Shown here: positions 9,340 to 18,383 of the stretch, in pieces | How the letters are laid out: the number at the start of each line of letters is the position of its first letter | How positions within the stretch are numbered: position 1 is the stretch's first letter | Source: Rahnella bonaserana | GTDB lineage: Bacteria > Pseudomonadota > Gammaproteobacteria > Enterobacterales > Enterobacteriaceae | Length of the DNA stretch: 64,000 nucleotides | Direction of reading: 5' to 3' | Assembly (NCBI RefSeq): GCF_019049675.1 | Contig: NZ_JAFMOW010000068.1 | Coordinates: 310,001-374,000 of the forward strand | Program-made: the position numbers and the translations under genes | Notes under the pieces: generated by a model | Database searches by the model: none | The model's input: the letters and a program-made list of their open reading frames with translations, nothing else | Told to the model about the DNA's origin: nothing

Positions 9340-9425
9340 GTTTTTATTTCCTTGTGCTGGATATCCTTTTTTAAACCGGTGCTATTATAGCGCCCGGAAG
9401 ACTTAATAAATAAAGGGAATTAAAA

Positions 9426-9695
9426 ATGAAGCAACCATTAATCGTCACCGGAGATACCACAACGCACGGCGGTACATTAAGAGAGGGAGAATATGATTTT
9501 AAAGTTGATGGTCATTGTGCCGTCCTGACCGGTCACGGTTTTTTATGTCCGCTATGCGCAGTGAGGTCGGTTTTTCTGACCGGCGCGCCAAATATCCTGA
9601 TCAACGGAAGGCAGCGCATCAGGCAAGGGGATCAAGCCACCTGCGGCGCAAAAGCCCTGCACAGGGGAAGCGGTGTGAATGAGTTTGAAGGTTGA
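9426..9695 (+). CDS. PAAR-domain T6SS tip protein
   Basis: Small 89-residue protein matching the PAAR family that sharpens the VgrG spike. It shows the family pattern GDTTTHGGTLREGE near the start and PNILINGRQRIRQGDQATCGA in the second half, with paired His and Cys residues that would bind the tip metal ion. It is divergent from vgrG across an 86-bp gap and has its own ribosome site (AAAGGGAATTAAAA). It has no toxin extension, so it is most likely a plain spike cap for this VgrG and its cargo. Confidence 0.88.
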   Translation: MKQPLIVTGDTTTHGGTLREGEYDFKVDGHCAVLTGHGFLCPLCAVRSVFLTGAPNILINGRQRIRQGDQATCGAKALHRGSGVNEFEG

Positions 9696-9718
9696 AGGGG
9701 TGTTTAAAAGATACTGGT

Positions 9719-9740
9719 AAAACCGCCCGTGAAGGGCGGT
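9719..9740 (-). terminator. Intrinsic terminator of ganK
   Basis: Minus-strand stem of 7 bp (ACCGCCC with GGGCGGT, 9722-9728 and 9734-9740), 5-nt loop, followed by a short T run. It lies 10 bp after the ganK stop and may also end PAAR transcripts. Confidence 0.7.
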
Positions 9741-9749
9741 CTGAATAAA

Positions 9750-10853
9750 TTAATGCAGGTGGGAAAGGCTTGGCGCGCTGATGCGCAGACCGTCTTCGCT
9801 GAAGACCATACAGCGGCTGGCGTCAAACCAGGTGGTCAGGCTCTGATAAGGATTAAACGCCATGTCGCCCGGCAGCAGCATTTTAAAACCGTCGGTGCCG
9901 TAACACTGACCGAACAGATAGGTGCTGTTGCCCAGCCGCTCGACCACTTCGCAGTTAAATTCCAGCATGTTTTCGGTTTCCTGCGACAGCAGATGTTCAG
10001 GGCGGATACCAAGCGTCACGTTATCGCCCGCCGCCAGTTCACTGGTGCTCAGCGCTAACGTCAGGGTTTTTTCCGGCGTCAGGCGCACGTCGAGCCGCTC
10101 CGGCTGCCAGCTGATGACTTCGGCAGGCAGGAAGTTCATCTTCGGCGAACCGATAAATCCGGCCACAAACTGATTCACCGGGTTGTAGTACAAATCCATC
10201 GGTGCGCCCATCTGCTCAACTTTGCCGTAATTCATCACCACGATTTTGTCGGCCAGCGTCATGGCTTCGGTCTGATCGTGCGTCACGTAGACCATGGTGG
10301 TTTTCAGTTCCTGATGCAGTTTGGAAATGTGTAATCGCATATCCACACGCAGTTCGGCATCGAGATTAGACAGCGGTTCATCGAACATAAACACCTGAGG
10401 ATTACGCACAATGGCACGACCGATTGCTGTACGCTGGCGCTGACCGCCGGAAAGCTGTTTCGGTTTTCTGTCCAGCAGATGAGAGAGCTGCAAGGTTTTT
10501 GCGACCATCTCGACCTGATGACGAATTTCTTCTTTCGGCACGCCGTTCACTTTCAGGCCATAACCCATGTTTTCAGCAATGGTCATGTGCGGATACAGCG
10601 CATAAGACTGAAACACCATCGCCACGCCACGCCGCGAAGGATCTACGTCATTCACCCGCTGCTCGCCAATGTAAACGTCTCCTTCCGTAATATCTTCCAG
10701 CCCGGCAATCATGCGCAGCAGGGTGGATTTCCCACACCCGGACGGCCCGACGAAAACGGTGAACTCGCCGTCTTCAATATCAATATTGATGCCATGCAAC
10801 GTCACTGTTTTATCGAAACGCTTGACCACATTTTTAAGTCTGATGCTGGACAT
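9750..10853 (-). CDS. ganK: Galactan-oligosaccharide ABC transporter ATPase (MalK/MsmX type)
   Basis: Cytoplasmic ATPase energising the GanEFG importer, 367 residues. I chose the ATG at 10853 (MSSIRLKNVVKRF) because TGAGG lies 8 bp ahead; a longer frame to 10922 lacks such a site. Walker A is GPSGCGKST (residues 36-44), the signature is LSGGQRQR, Walker B is VFMFDEPLSNLD, and the switch is VTHDQTEA. A C-terminal OB-type regulatory domain with LGIRPEHL marks the sugar-importer (CUT1/MalK) subfamily. It is divergent from ganE over 276 bp. Placement of the ATPase gene outside the permease operon is also seen for ganK in Dickeya. The substrate is inferred from neighbours. Confidence 0.88.
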   Translation of the reverse strand: MSSIRLKNVVKRFDKTVTLHGINIDIEDGEFTVFVGPSGCGKSTLLRMIAGLEDITEGDVYIGEQRVNDVDPSRRGVAMVFQSYALYPHMTIAENMGYGLKVNGVPKEEIRHQVEMVAKTLQLSHLLDRKPKQLSGGQRQRTAIGRAIVRNPQVFMFDEPLSNLDAELRVDMRLHISKLHQELKTTMVYVTHDQTEAMTLADKIVVMNYGKVEQMGAPMDLYYNPVNQFVAGFIGSPKMNFLPAEVISWQPERLDVRLTPEKTLTLALSTSELAAGDNVTLGIRPEHLLSQETENMLEFNCEVVERLGNSTYLFGQCYGTDGFKMLLPGDMAFNPYQSLTTWFDASRCMVFSEDGLRISAPSLSHLH

Positions 10854-10993
10854 GTTTGACCTCATAAAGAATTCATACCGCTGATGTTTCGGACTATAAC
10901 CACCTTGTGTAAACGTTTGCACGGGCGGGTTCGATTTTTGGAGAGAAGATCACACAATGCGCATCTTTTTGTAGTGATTTTTGGTCTGTAAGT

Positions 10994-11005
10994 TTAACGT
11001 ATAAC
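10994..11005. promoter_or_regulatory. Candidate GanR operator in the ganK-ganE gap
   Basis: The 12-mer TTAACGTATAAC occurs here and again at 21950-21961 between ganL and ganR. A related GTATAACAT lies on the minus strand near 11101-11109, just ahead of the ganE ribosome site. Shared placement in both gan control regions makes it a good operator candidate. The rest of the 276-bp gap is AT-rich and holds no gene; a half CRP site (GATCACACAA, about 10948) is possible. Confidence 0.5.
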
Positions 11006-11129
11006 ATAGTTTTTATGACGGCATTAACCATCAATAAATCAGGTTATAAAGGGTTTTTAATGTTGATGATGGATTTTATGTCGCTGCTTATCCTACAAAA
11101 ATGTTATACCTTCACATTCAGGAGCAACA

Positions 11130-12356
11130 ATGAAAATTACACACCTTACTGCCCTGGTACTGATGTCATTAAGTCTCAGCAGTCAGGCCGTCCGGGCAGC
11201 AGAGGGACAGTTACTTATCTGGGAAGATATTAAGAAATCTTCCGGTATTTCCGACGCGGTGAAAGATTTTGAAAAAGAGAACAACGTCAAAGTCGTTGTG
11301 CAGGAAACGCCTTATGCACAACAAACGGAGAAATTACGTCTGGATGGTCCGGCAGGTATCGGTCCCGACGTCGTCGTGATCCCCAATGACCAGTTGGGAA
11401 CGGCGGTGGTACAGGGATTACTGGCACCGCTGACCCTTGATAAAGCGTTTACCGACAGCTTTACGCCATCGGCGATTAACGCATTTCAGCTGAAAGGCCA
11501 GACCTACGGCGTGCCGAAAGCGGTGGAAACACTGGTGCTGATTTACAACAAAGATTTGCTGCCACAGGCTCCGGCAACCCTCGACGAGTATTACTCCCTC
11601 TCGAAAGCCGAAAGGGCGAAAGGCAAATACGGCCTGCTCGCCAAGTTTGACGAAGTGTATTACGCCTACGGTGCGATGGCCTCAATGGGCGGCTACATAT
11701 TTGGTAAGGATGCAAAGGGCGAAATCAACGTTGAAGATATCGGCCTGAACAAACCGGGCAGCGTCGAAGCTATTACTTACCTGAAAAAATTCTATGCCGA
11801 CGGATTATTCCCGGCAGGGATTGTGGGCGATAACGGGCTGAACGCCATCGACTCGCTGTTTACCGAAAAGAAAGCCGCTGCAGTGATCACCGGCCCGTGG
11901 GCGTTCCAGCCCTATGAAGCCGCGGGCATTAACTATGGTGTGAAAGCGCTGCCGCTGTTGCCAAACGGCAAGCCGATGAGTTCATTCCTCGGCGTGAAAG
12001 GCTATGCGGTATCGACCTACAGCAAGCAAAAACCGCTGGCAGAGAAATTCATTACCTTCATCAATCAGCCGAAATACGCCAAGGTGCGTTACGAAGTGAC
12101 CAAAGAAATCCCGGCACTGACGGCGCTGGTTAACGATCCGATGATTAAAAACGATGAGAAAGCCAACGCGGTAGCCGAACAGTCAACCCGCGCCACGGCG
12201 ATGCCGGGTGTACCGGAAATGCAGGAAATCTGGGGCCCGGCGAATAACGGTATCCAGCTGGGTGTGACCGGCAAACAGCCGGTTGATGCTGCGCTGAACG
12301 ATGCGGTGAAAAATATCCAGATGCAAATCGAGGCGGCGAAAGCCAGCAACGAGTAA
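11130..12356 (+). CDS. ganE: Galacto-oligosaccharide-binding protein of ABC importer
   Basis: Periplasmic solute-binding protein (family 1, MalE-like), 408 residues, first gene of the ganEFGAB operon. A signal peptide ends near QAVRA. The mature part shows LLIWEDIKKSSG, the GIGPDVVVIPNDQLG segment, YGVPKAVETLVLIYNKDLLP, AAAVITGPWAF and the C-terminal AMPGVPEMQEIWGPAN, all typical of MalE relatives. It would capture oligogalactans released by GanA or entering through GanL. A ribosome site (AGGAGC) sits 7 bp upstream. The long gap with a perfect palindrome before ganF suggests that it is made in excess over the permeases. Confidence 0.9.
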   Translation: MKITHLTALVLMSLSLSSQAVRAAEGQLLIWEDIKKSSGISDAVKDFEKENNVKVVVQETPYAQQTEKLRLDGPAGIGPDVVVIPNDQLGTAVVQGLLAPLTLDKAFTDSFTPSAINAFQLKGQTYGVPKAVETLVLIYNKDLLPQAPATLDEYYSLSKAERAKGKYGLLAKFDEVYYAYGAMASMGGYIFGKDAKGEINVEDIGLNKPGSVEAITYLKKFYADGLFPAGIVGDNGLNAIDSLFTEKKAAAVITGPWAFQPYEAAGINYGVKALPLLPNGKPMSSFLGVKGYAVSTYSKQKPLAEKFITFINQPKYAKVRYEVTKEIPALTALVNDPMIKNDEKANAVAEQSTRATAMPGVPEMQEIWGPANNGIQLGVTGKQPVDAALNDAVKNIQMQIEAAKASNE

Positions 12357-12402
12357 TCCGTTAAATACCTTAATCCGGTTAAACACTTTGTACGTCTGAC
12401 AA

Positions 12403-12424
12403 GAGGGCGTGAATTCACGCCCTC
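12403..12424. other. Perfect 22-bp palindrome between ganE and ganF
   Basis: Positions 12403-12424 form an uninterrupted inverted repeat (GAGGGCGTGAA followed by its exact complement). In RNA it would be a strong hairpin. There is no T run after it, so it is more likely a 3' stabiliser for ganE mRNA than a terminator, as REP elements are between malE and malF. Confidence 0.75.
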
Positions 12425-12445
12425 ACCAGTGAAAGGAACATCTTT

Positions 12446-13753
12446 GTGTCTATGCGTCTTCATGAGGAAAACCAGGCACCACTTTCCGCCAGCCGCCATG
12501 CACCGGTGGCGCTGGCTGTGGCGCTGATCCCCGGTTTTGGGCAGTTCTATAACCGGCAATGGGCCAAGGGAATACTGTTTTTTATCATTCTTATTTGTTT
12601 CGCCGGCGTGTTCTATGATTTCCTGCGTCAGGGATTATGGGGCTTATATACGCTGGGCGAAGAAGTGCCGCGTGATAACTCGATATTCCTGTTAGCCAAA
12701 GGCATTATCAGCGTATTAATTGGTGCGTTCGGTGCAGGCTTTTATTACTGGAGCCTGCGTGATGCCTGGGCAAACGGCAAACGTCGCGATCAGGGCATGG
12801 AATTACCCAGCGTGCGCAAGCAATATCATTTACTGCTGCGTGAAGGTTTCCCTTATTTAATGATTACACCGGGCTTTATTTTGCTGGTGTTTGTGGTGGT
12901 CTTCCCGATTATATTCGGTTTCTCGATTGCGTTTACCAATTACAATTTATATCACACGCCACCGGCTAAATTAGTCGACTGGGTGGGGTTCAAAAACTTT
13001 ATTAATATCTTCACGCTCAATATCTGGCGCTCGACGTTGCTGGACGTATTGCAATGGACGGTGGTCTGGACGGTGCTGGCGACCACGCTGCAATGTACGG
13101 TAGGCGTGATGCTCGCGATTCTGGTGAACCAGAAAGATGTACGCTTTAAGGCGCTGATCCGCACCGTGCTGATTTTGCCGTGGGCGGTGCCGGGATTCGT
13201 CACTATTCTGGTGTTTGCCGGCATGTTCAATGACTCCTTTGGCGTGATTAACAATGGCATTCTGGCCGCATTAGGCATTGAACCTAAAGCCTGGCTGACC
13301 GATCCGTTCTGGACCAAAACCGCGCTGATTATGATGCAAACCTGGCTGGGTTTCCCGTTTGTGTTTGCGATGACCACTGGCGTATTGCAGGCCATTCCGC
13401 ACGATTTATATGAAGCCGCGACAATGGACGGGGCAAGCACCTGGAAGAAACTGAAAACCATTACGCTGCCGCTGGTCTTATATTCCATTGCGCCGATTAT
13501 TATTACGCAATACACCTTCAATTTTAATAACTTCAATATTATCTATCTGTTTAATAACGGTGGGCCGGCGGTGGCTGGCTCGAATGCGGGCGGAACGGAT
13601 ATTCTGGTGTCGTGGATTTATAAACTCACCATGTCATCTTCGCAATATGCCATCGCCGCGACCATAACGATTTTGCTGTCAATATTTGTGGTCGGTATTG
13701 CGCTGTGGCAATTCCGTTCAACCAATTCCTTTAAACAAGATGATATGGCGTAA
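12446..13753 (+). CDS. ganF: ABC transporter permease, MalF type
   Basis: Inner-membrane permease of the galacto-oligosaccharide importer, 435 residues. I use the GTG at 12446 because AAAGGA lies 8 bp before it; the next ATG (12452) would be too far. An N-terminal GFGQFYNRQWAKG hairpin and two early membrane helices precede the core. The core carries the EAA loop near EAATMDGASTWKKLKTITLPLV, the ATPase contact. The C-terminal helix ends in WQFRSTNSFKQDDMA. It is longer at the N-terminus than many CUT1 permeases, as for MalF. It lies 14 bp before ganG in the same operon. Confidence 0.9.
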   Translation: MSMRLHEENQAPLSASRHAPVALAVALIPGFGQFYNRQWAKGILFFIILICFAGVFYDFLRQGLWGLYTLGEEVPRDNSIFLLAKGIISVLIGAFGAGFYYWSLRDAWANGKRRDQGMELPSVRKQYHLLLREGFPYLMITPGFILLVFVVVFPIIFGFSIAFTNYNLYHTPPAKLVDWVGFKNFINIFTLNIWRSTLLDVLQWTVVWTVLATTLQCTVGVMLAILVNQKDVRFKALIRTVLILPWAVPGFVTILVFAGMFNDSFGVINNGILAALGIEPKAWLTDPFWTKTALIMMQTWLGFPFVFAMTTGVLQAIPHDLYEAATMDGASTWKKLKTITLPLVLYSIAPIIITQYTFNFNNFNIIYLFNNGGPAVAGSNAGGTDILVSWIYKLTMSSSQYAIAATITILLSIFVVGIALWQFRSTNSFKQDDMA

Positions 13754-13767
13754 CCGGGAGAAGGAAT

Positions 13768-14619
13768 ATGAGTAAGAACAGCAGTATTAAAAGAAACCGG
13801 TTTATTCGCCTGGGGCTGAGTTATTTCCTGTTGCTGATTGTGGCGGTGATTATTATTTATCCGTTGATCTGGACGGTGGGGGCGTCGCTGAATGCCGGTA
13901 ACAGCCTGCTCAGCACGTCGATTATTCCGGAGAACGTTTCGTTCCAGCATTACAAAGACCTGTTTAACGGTGAAGTGAATTACGTGGGCTGGTACTGGAA
14001 CTCGATGAAAATCAGTTTCCTGACCATGATCCTGACCCTGATTTGTGTCAGTTTCACCGCCTATTCGTTCTCGCGTTTTCGCTTTAAAGGCCGCAAAGAC
14101 GGGCTGATGTTATTTCTGTTATTGCAGATGATCCCGCAGTTTTCGGCGCTGATCGCCATCTTTGTGCTGGCGCAGTTACTCGGCCTGATTAACAGCCATC
14201 TGGCGCTGGTGCTGATTTACGTCGGCGGCATGATCCCGATGAACACCTATCTGATGAAAGGCTATCTCGACGCGATTCCGAAAGATCTGGATGAATCGGC
14301 GCGGATGGACGGTGCGGGTAATTTCCGCATTTTCATCGAAATCATCATGCCGTTATCGAAGCCGATTCTGGCGGTGATTGCGCTGTTTTCCTTCACCGGC
14401 CCGCTGGGCGATTTCATTCTCTCCAGCACCATTTTGCGCACGCCCGATAAGTACACCTTGCCGATTGGCCTGTACAACCTGGTGGCGCAGAAAATGGGCG
14501 CGAACTACACCATGTACGCCGCGGGTGCGGTGCTGATCGCCGTGCCGGTCGCCATTTTCTATCTCGCCTTACAAAAATACTTCGTTTCCGGCCTGACGGC
14601 TGGCAGTACAAAAGGATAA
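13768..14619 (+). CDS. ganG: ABC transporter permease, MalG type
   Basis: Second permease of the importer, 283 residues, six predicted membrane helices. The EAA-type loop is DESARMDGAGNFRIFIEIIMPLSKPI. The C-terminus FVSGLTAGSTKG matches the MalG ending FVNGLTAGGVKG. A ribosome site (GGGAGAAGGA) precedes the ATG, and the stop is 4 bp before ganA, so the genes are tightly coupled. It pairs with GanF and the ATPase GanK. Confidence 0.92.
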   Translation: MSKNSSIKRNRFIRLGLSYFLLLIVAVIIIYPLIWTVGASLNAGNSLLSTSIIPENVSFQHYKDLFNGEVNYVGWYWNSMKISFLTMILTLICVSFTAYSFSRFRFKGRKDGLMLFLLLQMIPQFSALIAIFVLAQLLGLINSHLALVLIYVGGMIPMNTYLMKGYLDAIPKDLDESARMDGAGNFRIFIEIIMPLSKPILAVIALFSFTGPLGDFILSSTILRTPDKYTLPIGLYNLVAQKMGANYTMYAAGAVLIAVPVAIFYLALQKYFVSGLTAGSTKG

Positions 14620-14623
14620 TCCG

Positions 14624-15835
14624 ATGACTTTCTTTTCTGAGAAGATTTTCAACAAAAGCGCAATGGCCTGCGTGCTGCTGGCGATGTCATTTTCCGCGGT
14701 GGCGCAGGATGTGGTGATTAAAAAAGTTGCCAACGTCCCGGCGGATTTCATCAAAGGCGCGGATATCTCAACGCTGATTGATGTGGAAAAGCACGGCGGC
14801 AAGTTCTTTGATCAGAACCACAAGCAGACCGATGCGATGGTCATCCTCAGACAGAACGGTTTCAACTACGTGCGCCTGCGTTTGTGGGTGGATCCGAAAG
14901 ACGCGCAGGGGCATCCGTACGGCGGCGGTAATAACGATCTGGCCACCACACTGGAGCTGGCGAAACGTGCCAAAGCGCAGGGCTTTAAAATCCTGCTTGA
15001 TTTCCATTACAGCGATTTCTGGACCGATCCCGGTAAACAGTTCAAACCGAAACGCTGGGAGAAAATGGATTATCCGCAGCTTAAAACCGCCATTCACGAT
15101 TACAGCCGCGAGGTGATCGCCAGATTCCGCGAGCAGGGCACCGTGCCGGATATGGTGCAGGTCGGCAATGAAATGAACGGCGGGATTTTATGGCCGGAGG
15201 GCAAAAGCTGGGGCGCGGGCGGTGGCGAGTTTGATCGCCTGGCCGGGCTGCTGAATGCCGCGATTGCCGGTGTCCGTGCGGATGAAAAAAATCCTTCTGA
15301 TATCAAAATCATGCTGCATCTGGCCGAAGGCACCAAGAACGATACCTTCCGCTGGTGGTTCGATGAAATTACTCAGCGCAAGGTGCCTTACGATGTGATT
15401 GGCCTGTCGTTTTATACCTACTGGAACGGCCCGATTTCTGCGCTGCAGGCCAATATGGATGACATCAGCAAACGCTACAACAAAGACGTCATCGTGGTCG
15501 AAGTGGCTTATGGCTACACCACCAAAAACTGTGACGCCGCGGAAAACAGCTTCACTGAAAAAGAAGCCAAAGACGGCGGCTATCCTGCCACGGTGCAGGG
15601 GCAGGCTGACTTTCTCAGCGACATGATAAAAAGTCTCGTCGCCGTGCCGGATCATCGTGGCAAAGGGTTGTTCTACTGGGAACCGACCTGGATCGCCGTT
15701 GACGGCGCAGGCTGGGCGACACCTGCCGGCATGACCTACATCAACGATCACTGGAAAGAGGGCAACGCCCGCGAAAATCAGGCGTTGTTCAGCTGTGACG
15801 GTCAGGTTCTTCCTTCCATCAACGTCTTCAATTAA
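14624..15835 (+). CDS. ganA: Arabinogalactan endo-beta-1,4-galactanase (GH53)
   Basis: Exported endo-galactanase that cuts beta-1,4-galactan side chains of plant pectin, 403 residues. A signal peptide ends near SFSAVAQ; no lipobox is seen, so periplasmic location is likely, with galactan oligomers supplied through the GanL porin. GH53 landmarks: ADISTLIDVEKHGG, VRLRLWVDP, ILLDFHYSDFWTDPGKQ, the acid/base Glu near residue 183 in VQVGNEMNGG, and the nucleophile Glu near residue 293 in VVEVAYGY. The product feeds GanEFG-K and GanB. The length matches Dickeya GanA-type enzymes. Confidence 0.95.
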   Translation: MTFFSEKIFNKSAMACVLLAMSFSAVAQDVVIKKVANVPADFIKGADISTLIDVEKHGGKFFDQNHKQTDAMVILRQNGFNYVRLRLWVDPKDAQGHPYGGGNNDLATTLELAKRAKAQGFKILLDFHYSDFWTDPGKQFKPKRWEKMDYPQLKTAIHDYSREVIARFREQGTVPDMVQVGNEMNGGILWPEGKSWGAGGGEFDRLAGLLNAAIAGVRADEKNPSDIKIMLHLAEGTKNDTFRWWFDEITQRKVPYDVIGLSFYTYWNGPISALQANMDDISKRYNKDVIVVEVAYGYTTKNCDAAENSFTEKEAKDGGYPATVQGQADFLSDMIKSLVAVPDHRGKGLFYWEPTWIAVDGAGWATPAGMTYINDHWKEGNARENQALFSCDGQVLPSINVFN

Positions 15836-15900
15836 TGCCTTTTTCCCCGGCTTCATTGGCCGGGGAGTTTATATTTCTTAAAGTTCCTAAGGACCCAAGC

Positions 15901-17970
15901 ATGACGAAATTTCCTCTTCTGAGCAGTAAGATTTCCGGGTTGTTGCATGGCGCGGATTACAACCCAGAACAGTGGCTGGAAAGCCCTGATGTCCTGATCC
16001 GCGATGTCGAAATGATGAAAGAGGCTCGCTGTAATGTCATGTCTGTCGGGATTTTCAGCTGGTCGGCGCTGGAACCCGAAGAAGGCCATTTCACCTTTGG
16101 CTGGATGGATCAGGTGCTGGACAGGTTGCATGAAAACGGCATCTCGGTATTTCTCGCCACGCCAAGCGGCGCGCGGCCTGCGTGGATGTCGCAAAAATAC
16201 CCTGAAGTGTTGCGTGTCGGGCGCGACCGCGTGAAAGCCCTGCACGGCGGGCGTCACAATCACTGCATGAGTTCACCGGTGTATGCCGAAAAAGTACAGC
16301 TGATGAACAGCGCGCTGGCGAAGCGTTACGCTCATCATCCGGCGGTGATCGGCTGGCATATTTCCAACGAGTACGGCGGCGAGTGTCATTGCAACCACTG
16401 TCAGACCCGTTTCCGCGACTGGCTGAAAGCCCGTTACGTGACGCTTGATGCGTTGAATAAAGCCTGGTGGAGCACCTTCTGGAGCCACACGTATAGCGAC
16501 TGGGCGCAGATAGAATCGCCATCACCGCAAGGCGAAAGCGGCGTTCACGGCCTGAATCTCGACTGGCGTCGTTTTAACACCGATCAGGTCACGCGTTTTT
16601 GCCGTGAAGAAATCCGCCCGCTGAAAGCGGAGAATCCGGCGTTACCGGCAACCACCAATTTCATGGAATATTTCTACGATTACGATTACTGGAAACTTGC
16701 CAGCGTACTGGATTTCATCTCGTGGGACAGCTACCCGATGTGGCACACCCGTAAAGATGATATCGGTCTGGCGGCGTATACCGCGATGTATCACGACCTG
16801 ATGCGTACGCTGAAACAGGGCCAGCCGTTTGTTCTGATGGAATCGACGCCAAGTTTCACCAACTGGCAGCCGGTCAGCAAACTGAAAAAGCCCGGCATGC
16901 ATATTCTGTCTTCTTTGCAGGCGGTCGCTCACGGTTCGGATTCGGTGCAGTATTTCCAGTGGCGTAAAAGCCGCGGTTCTTCAGAGAAATTCCACGGCGC
17001 GGTCGTCGATCACGTCGGGCATATAGATACCCGCGTCGGTCGCGAAGTGTCGGAACTGGGCGGGATCTTATCCGCGCTGGCACCGGTAGCGGGCAGCCGT
17101 GTGGAAGCAAAAGTGGCGATTATCTTTGACTGGGAAAGCCGCTGGGCGATGGACGATTCCCTCGGCCCGCGCAATCAGGGGCTGGAATATGAAAACACCG
17201 TCGCCGGACATTATCGTGCGTTGTGGGCGCAGGGCATTGCGGTAGATGTGATCAACGCCGACTGCGAATTAAGCGGCTACGAGCTGGTGATTGCGCCAAT
17301 GCTGTATATGGTGCGTGCAGGCGTCGGCGAGCGGATCACCGCGTTTGTGCAGGCCGGTGGCCGCTTCGTCGCGACCTACTGGAGCGGCATCGTTAACGAA
17401 AGCGATTTGTGTTTCCTCAGCGGATTCCCGGGACCATTGCGTCCGGTGCTCGGTATCTGGTCGGAAGAAATCGACAGCCTGACCGACGACCAGCACAACA
17501 GCGTCAGCGGCGTCGAAGGCAATGCGCTCGGGTTGAACGGTCCGTACCGCGCCAGCGAATTATGCGAGGTGATCCACCTGGAAGGCGCGGCCGCGCTGGC
17601 GACCTACGGCGATGATTTCTATGCCGGAACGCCAGCCGTGACGGTGAATTTGTTTGGCAAAGGGCAGGCATATTACCTGGCTTCACGAAATGACCCGCAA
17701 TTCCATGCCGATTTCTATACCGCGCTGGCCAAAGAAATGAAGCTGCCACGGGCGCTGGAGGCGACATTGCCGGAAGGGATGACGGCGGCGCGGCGCACTG
17801 ACGGTGAAAGTGAATTTATCTTTCTGCAAAACTACGCGGCGCAGAGCCAGACAATCACTTTGACGGGGGACTACAGCGACATGATCCACGGCGGCACATT
17901 GCCGCGCAAACTGACGCTCCCTGCATTTGGTTATCAAATCCTGACGCGTCGTATTCCCGTTATTTATTAA
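15901..17970 (+). CDS. ganB: Beta-galactosidase GanB (GH42)
   Basis: Cytoplasmic beta-galactosidase that degrades imported galacto-oligosaccharides to galactose, 689 residues. Start at 15901 (MTKFPLL) behind TAAGGA; the frame is open to 15835 but that leader has no family match. GH42 features: LHGADYNPEQW, the acid/base Glu near residue 157 in ISNEYGGE, the zinc-type cysteines CHCNHC just after, and the nucleophile Glu near residue 314 in VLMESTPSFTNW. The C-terminal trimerisation and small beta domains are present. There is no signal peptide. A 65-bp gap separates it from ganA. Confidence 0.95.
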   Translation: MTKFPLLSSKISGLLHGADYNPEQWLESPDVLIRDVEMMKEARCNVMSVGIFSWSALEPEEGHFTFGWMDQVLDRLHENGISVFLATPSGARPAWMSQKYPEVLRVGRDRVKALHGGRHNHCMSSPVYAEKVQLMNSALAKRYAHHPAVIGWHISNEYGGECHCNHCQTRFRDWLKARYVTLDALNKAWWSTFWSHTYSDWAQIESPSPQGESGVHGLNLDWRRFNTDQVTRFCREEIRPLKAENPALPATTNFMEYFYDYDYWKLASVLDFISWDSYPMWHTRKDDIGLAAYTAMYHDLMRTLKQGQPFVLMESTPSFTNWQPVSKLKKPGMHILSSLQAVAHGSDSVQYFQWRKSRGSSEKFHGAVVDHVGHIDTRVGREVSELGGILSALAPVAGSRVEAKVAIIFDWESRWAMDDSLGPRNQGLEYENTVAGHYRALWAQGIAVDVINADCELSGYELVIAPMLYMVRAGVGERITAFVQAGGRFVATYWSGIVNESDLCFLSGFPGPLRPVLGIWSEEIDSLTDDQHNSVSGVEGNALGLNGPYRASELCEVIHLEGAAALATYGDDFYAGTPAVTVNLFGKGQAYYLASRNDPQFHADFYTALAKEMKLPRALEATLPEGMTAARRTDGESEFIFLQNYAAQSQTITLTGDYSDMIHGGTLPRKLTLPAFGYQILTRRIPVIY

Positions 17971-17988
17971 TTCACTTCTTTAATACCG

Positions 17989-18023
17989 ACGTGCAATCAG
18001 GATTATCCGGTTGCACGTTTTTT
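17989..18023 (+). terminator. Intrinsic terminator after ganB
   Basis: Stem ACGTGCAA / TTGCACGT (17989-17996 with 18011-18018), 14-nt loop, followed by a run of T. It lies 19 bp after ganB and only about 26 bp before the EIIB gene, so that gene is probably expressed by read-through. Confidence 0.75.
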
Positions 18024-18048
18024 CCATTCCTGAAAGAGAGTGTTGATT

Positions 18049-18366
18049 ATGGTAAATATTAAAGACTTTATGCATGTATTCTCTGCGAAGAATAAAACCC
18101 CTGAAAATGAGGTGCCGCCCTCCACAGACGTAACAACATTGATTGAGGCACTCGGCGGGCGCGATAATATTGTTAATGTTGATGCCTGTATTACCCGTCT
18201 GCGCGTGACGGTAAAAGAACTCAAGCGCGTAAATTCCGGCGCTATCCAGCAGACCGGTGCGATTGGTGTGGTGATCATCGGCCAGGAAGTGCATGCGATA
18301 TTTGGTAAGCAGTCCGACAGCCTGAAGAAATTAATGACTGAGAAGTTTGGTTTGAAAAGCCAGTGA
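18049..18366 (+). CDS. Stand-alone PTS EIIB domain (glucose family)
   Basis: A 105-residue protein consisting only of a glucose-type phosphotransferase IIB domain. The core ALGGRDNIVNVDACITRLRVTV holds the phosphorylatable Cys near residue 47, and GAIGVVIIGQEVHAIFG follows. No IIA or IIC domain is encoded anywhere in this window. I chose ATG 18049 because AAAGAGAG is 8 bp upstream. It follows the gan operon terminator too closely to have an obvious promoter of its own. It could phosphorylate with an unlinked IIC partner or act as a sensor or regulator of galactan use. The role is unknown. Confidence 0.85.
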   Translation: MVNIKDFMHVFSAKNKTPENEVPPSTDVTTLIEALGGRDNIVNVDACITRLRVTVKELKRVNSGAIQQTGAIGVVIIGQEVHAIFGKQSDSLKKLMTEKFGLKSQ

Positions 18367-18383
18367 AAATAGGCTCATAAAAT

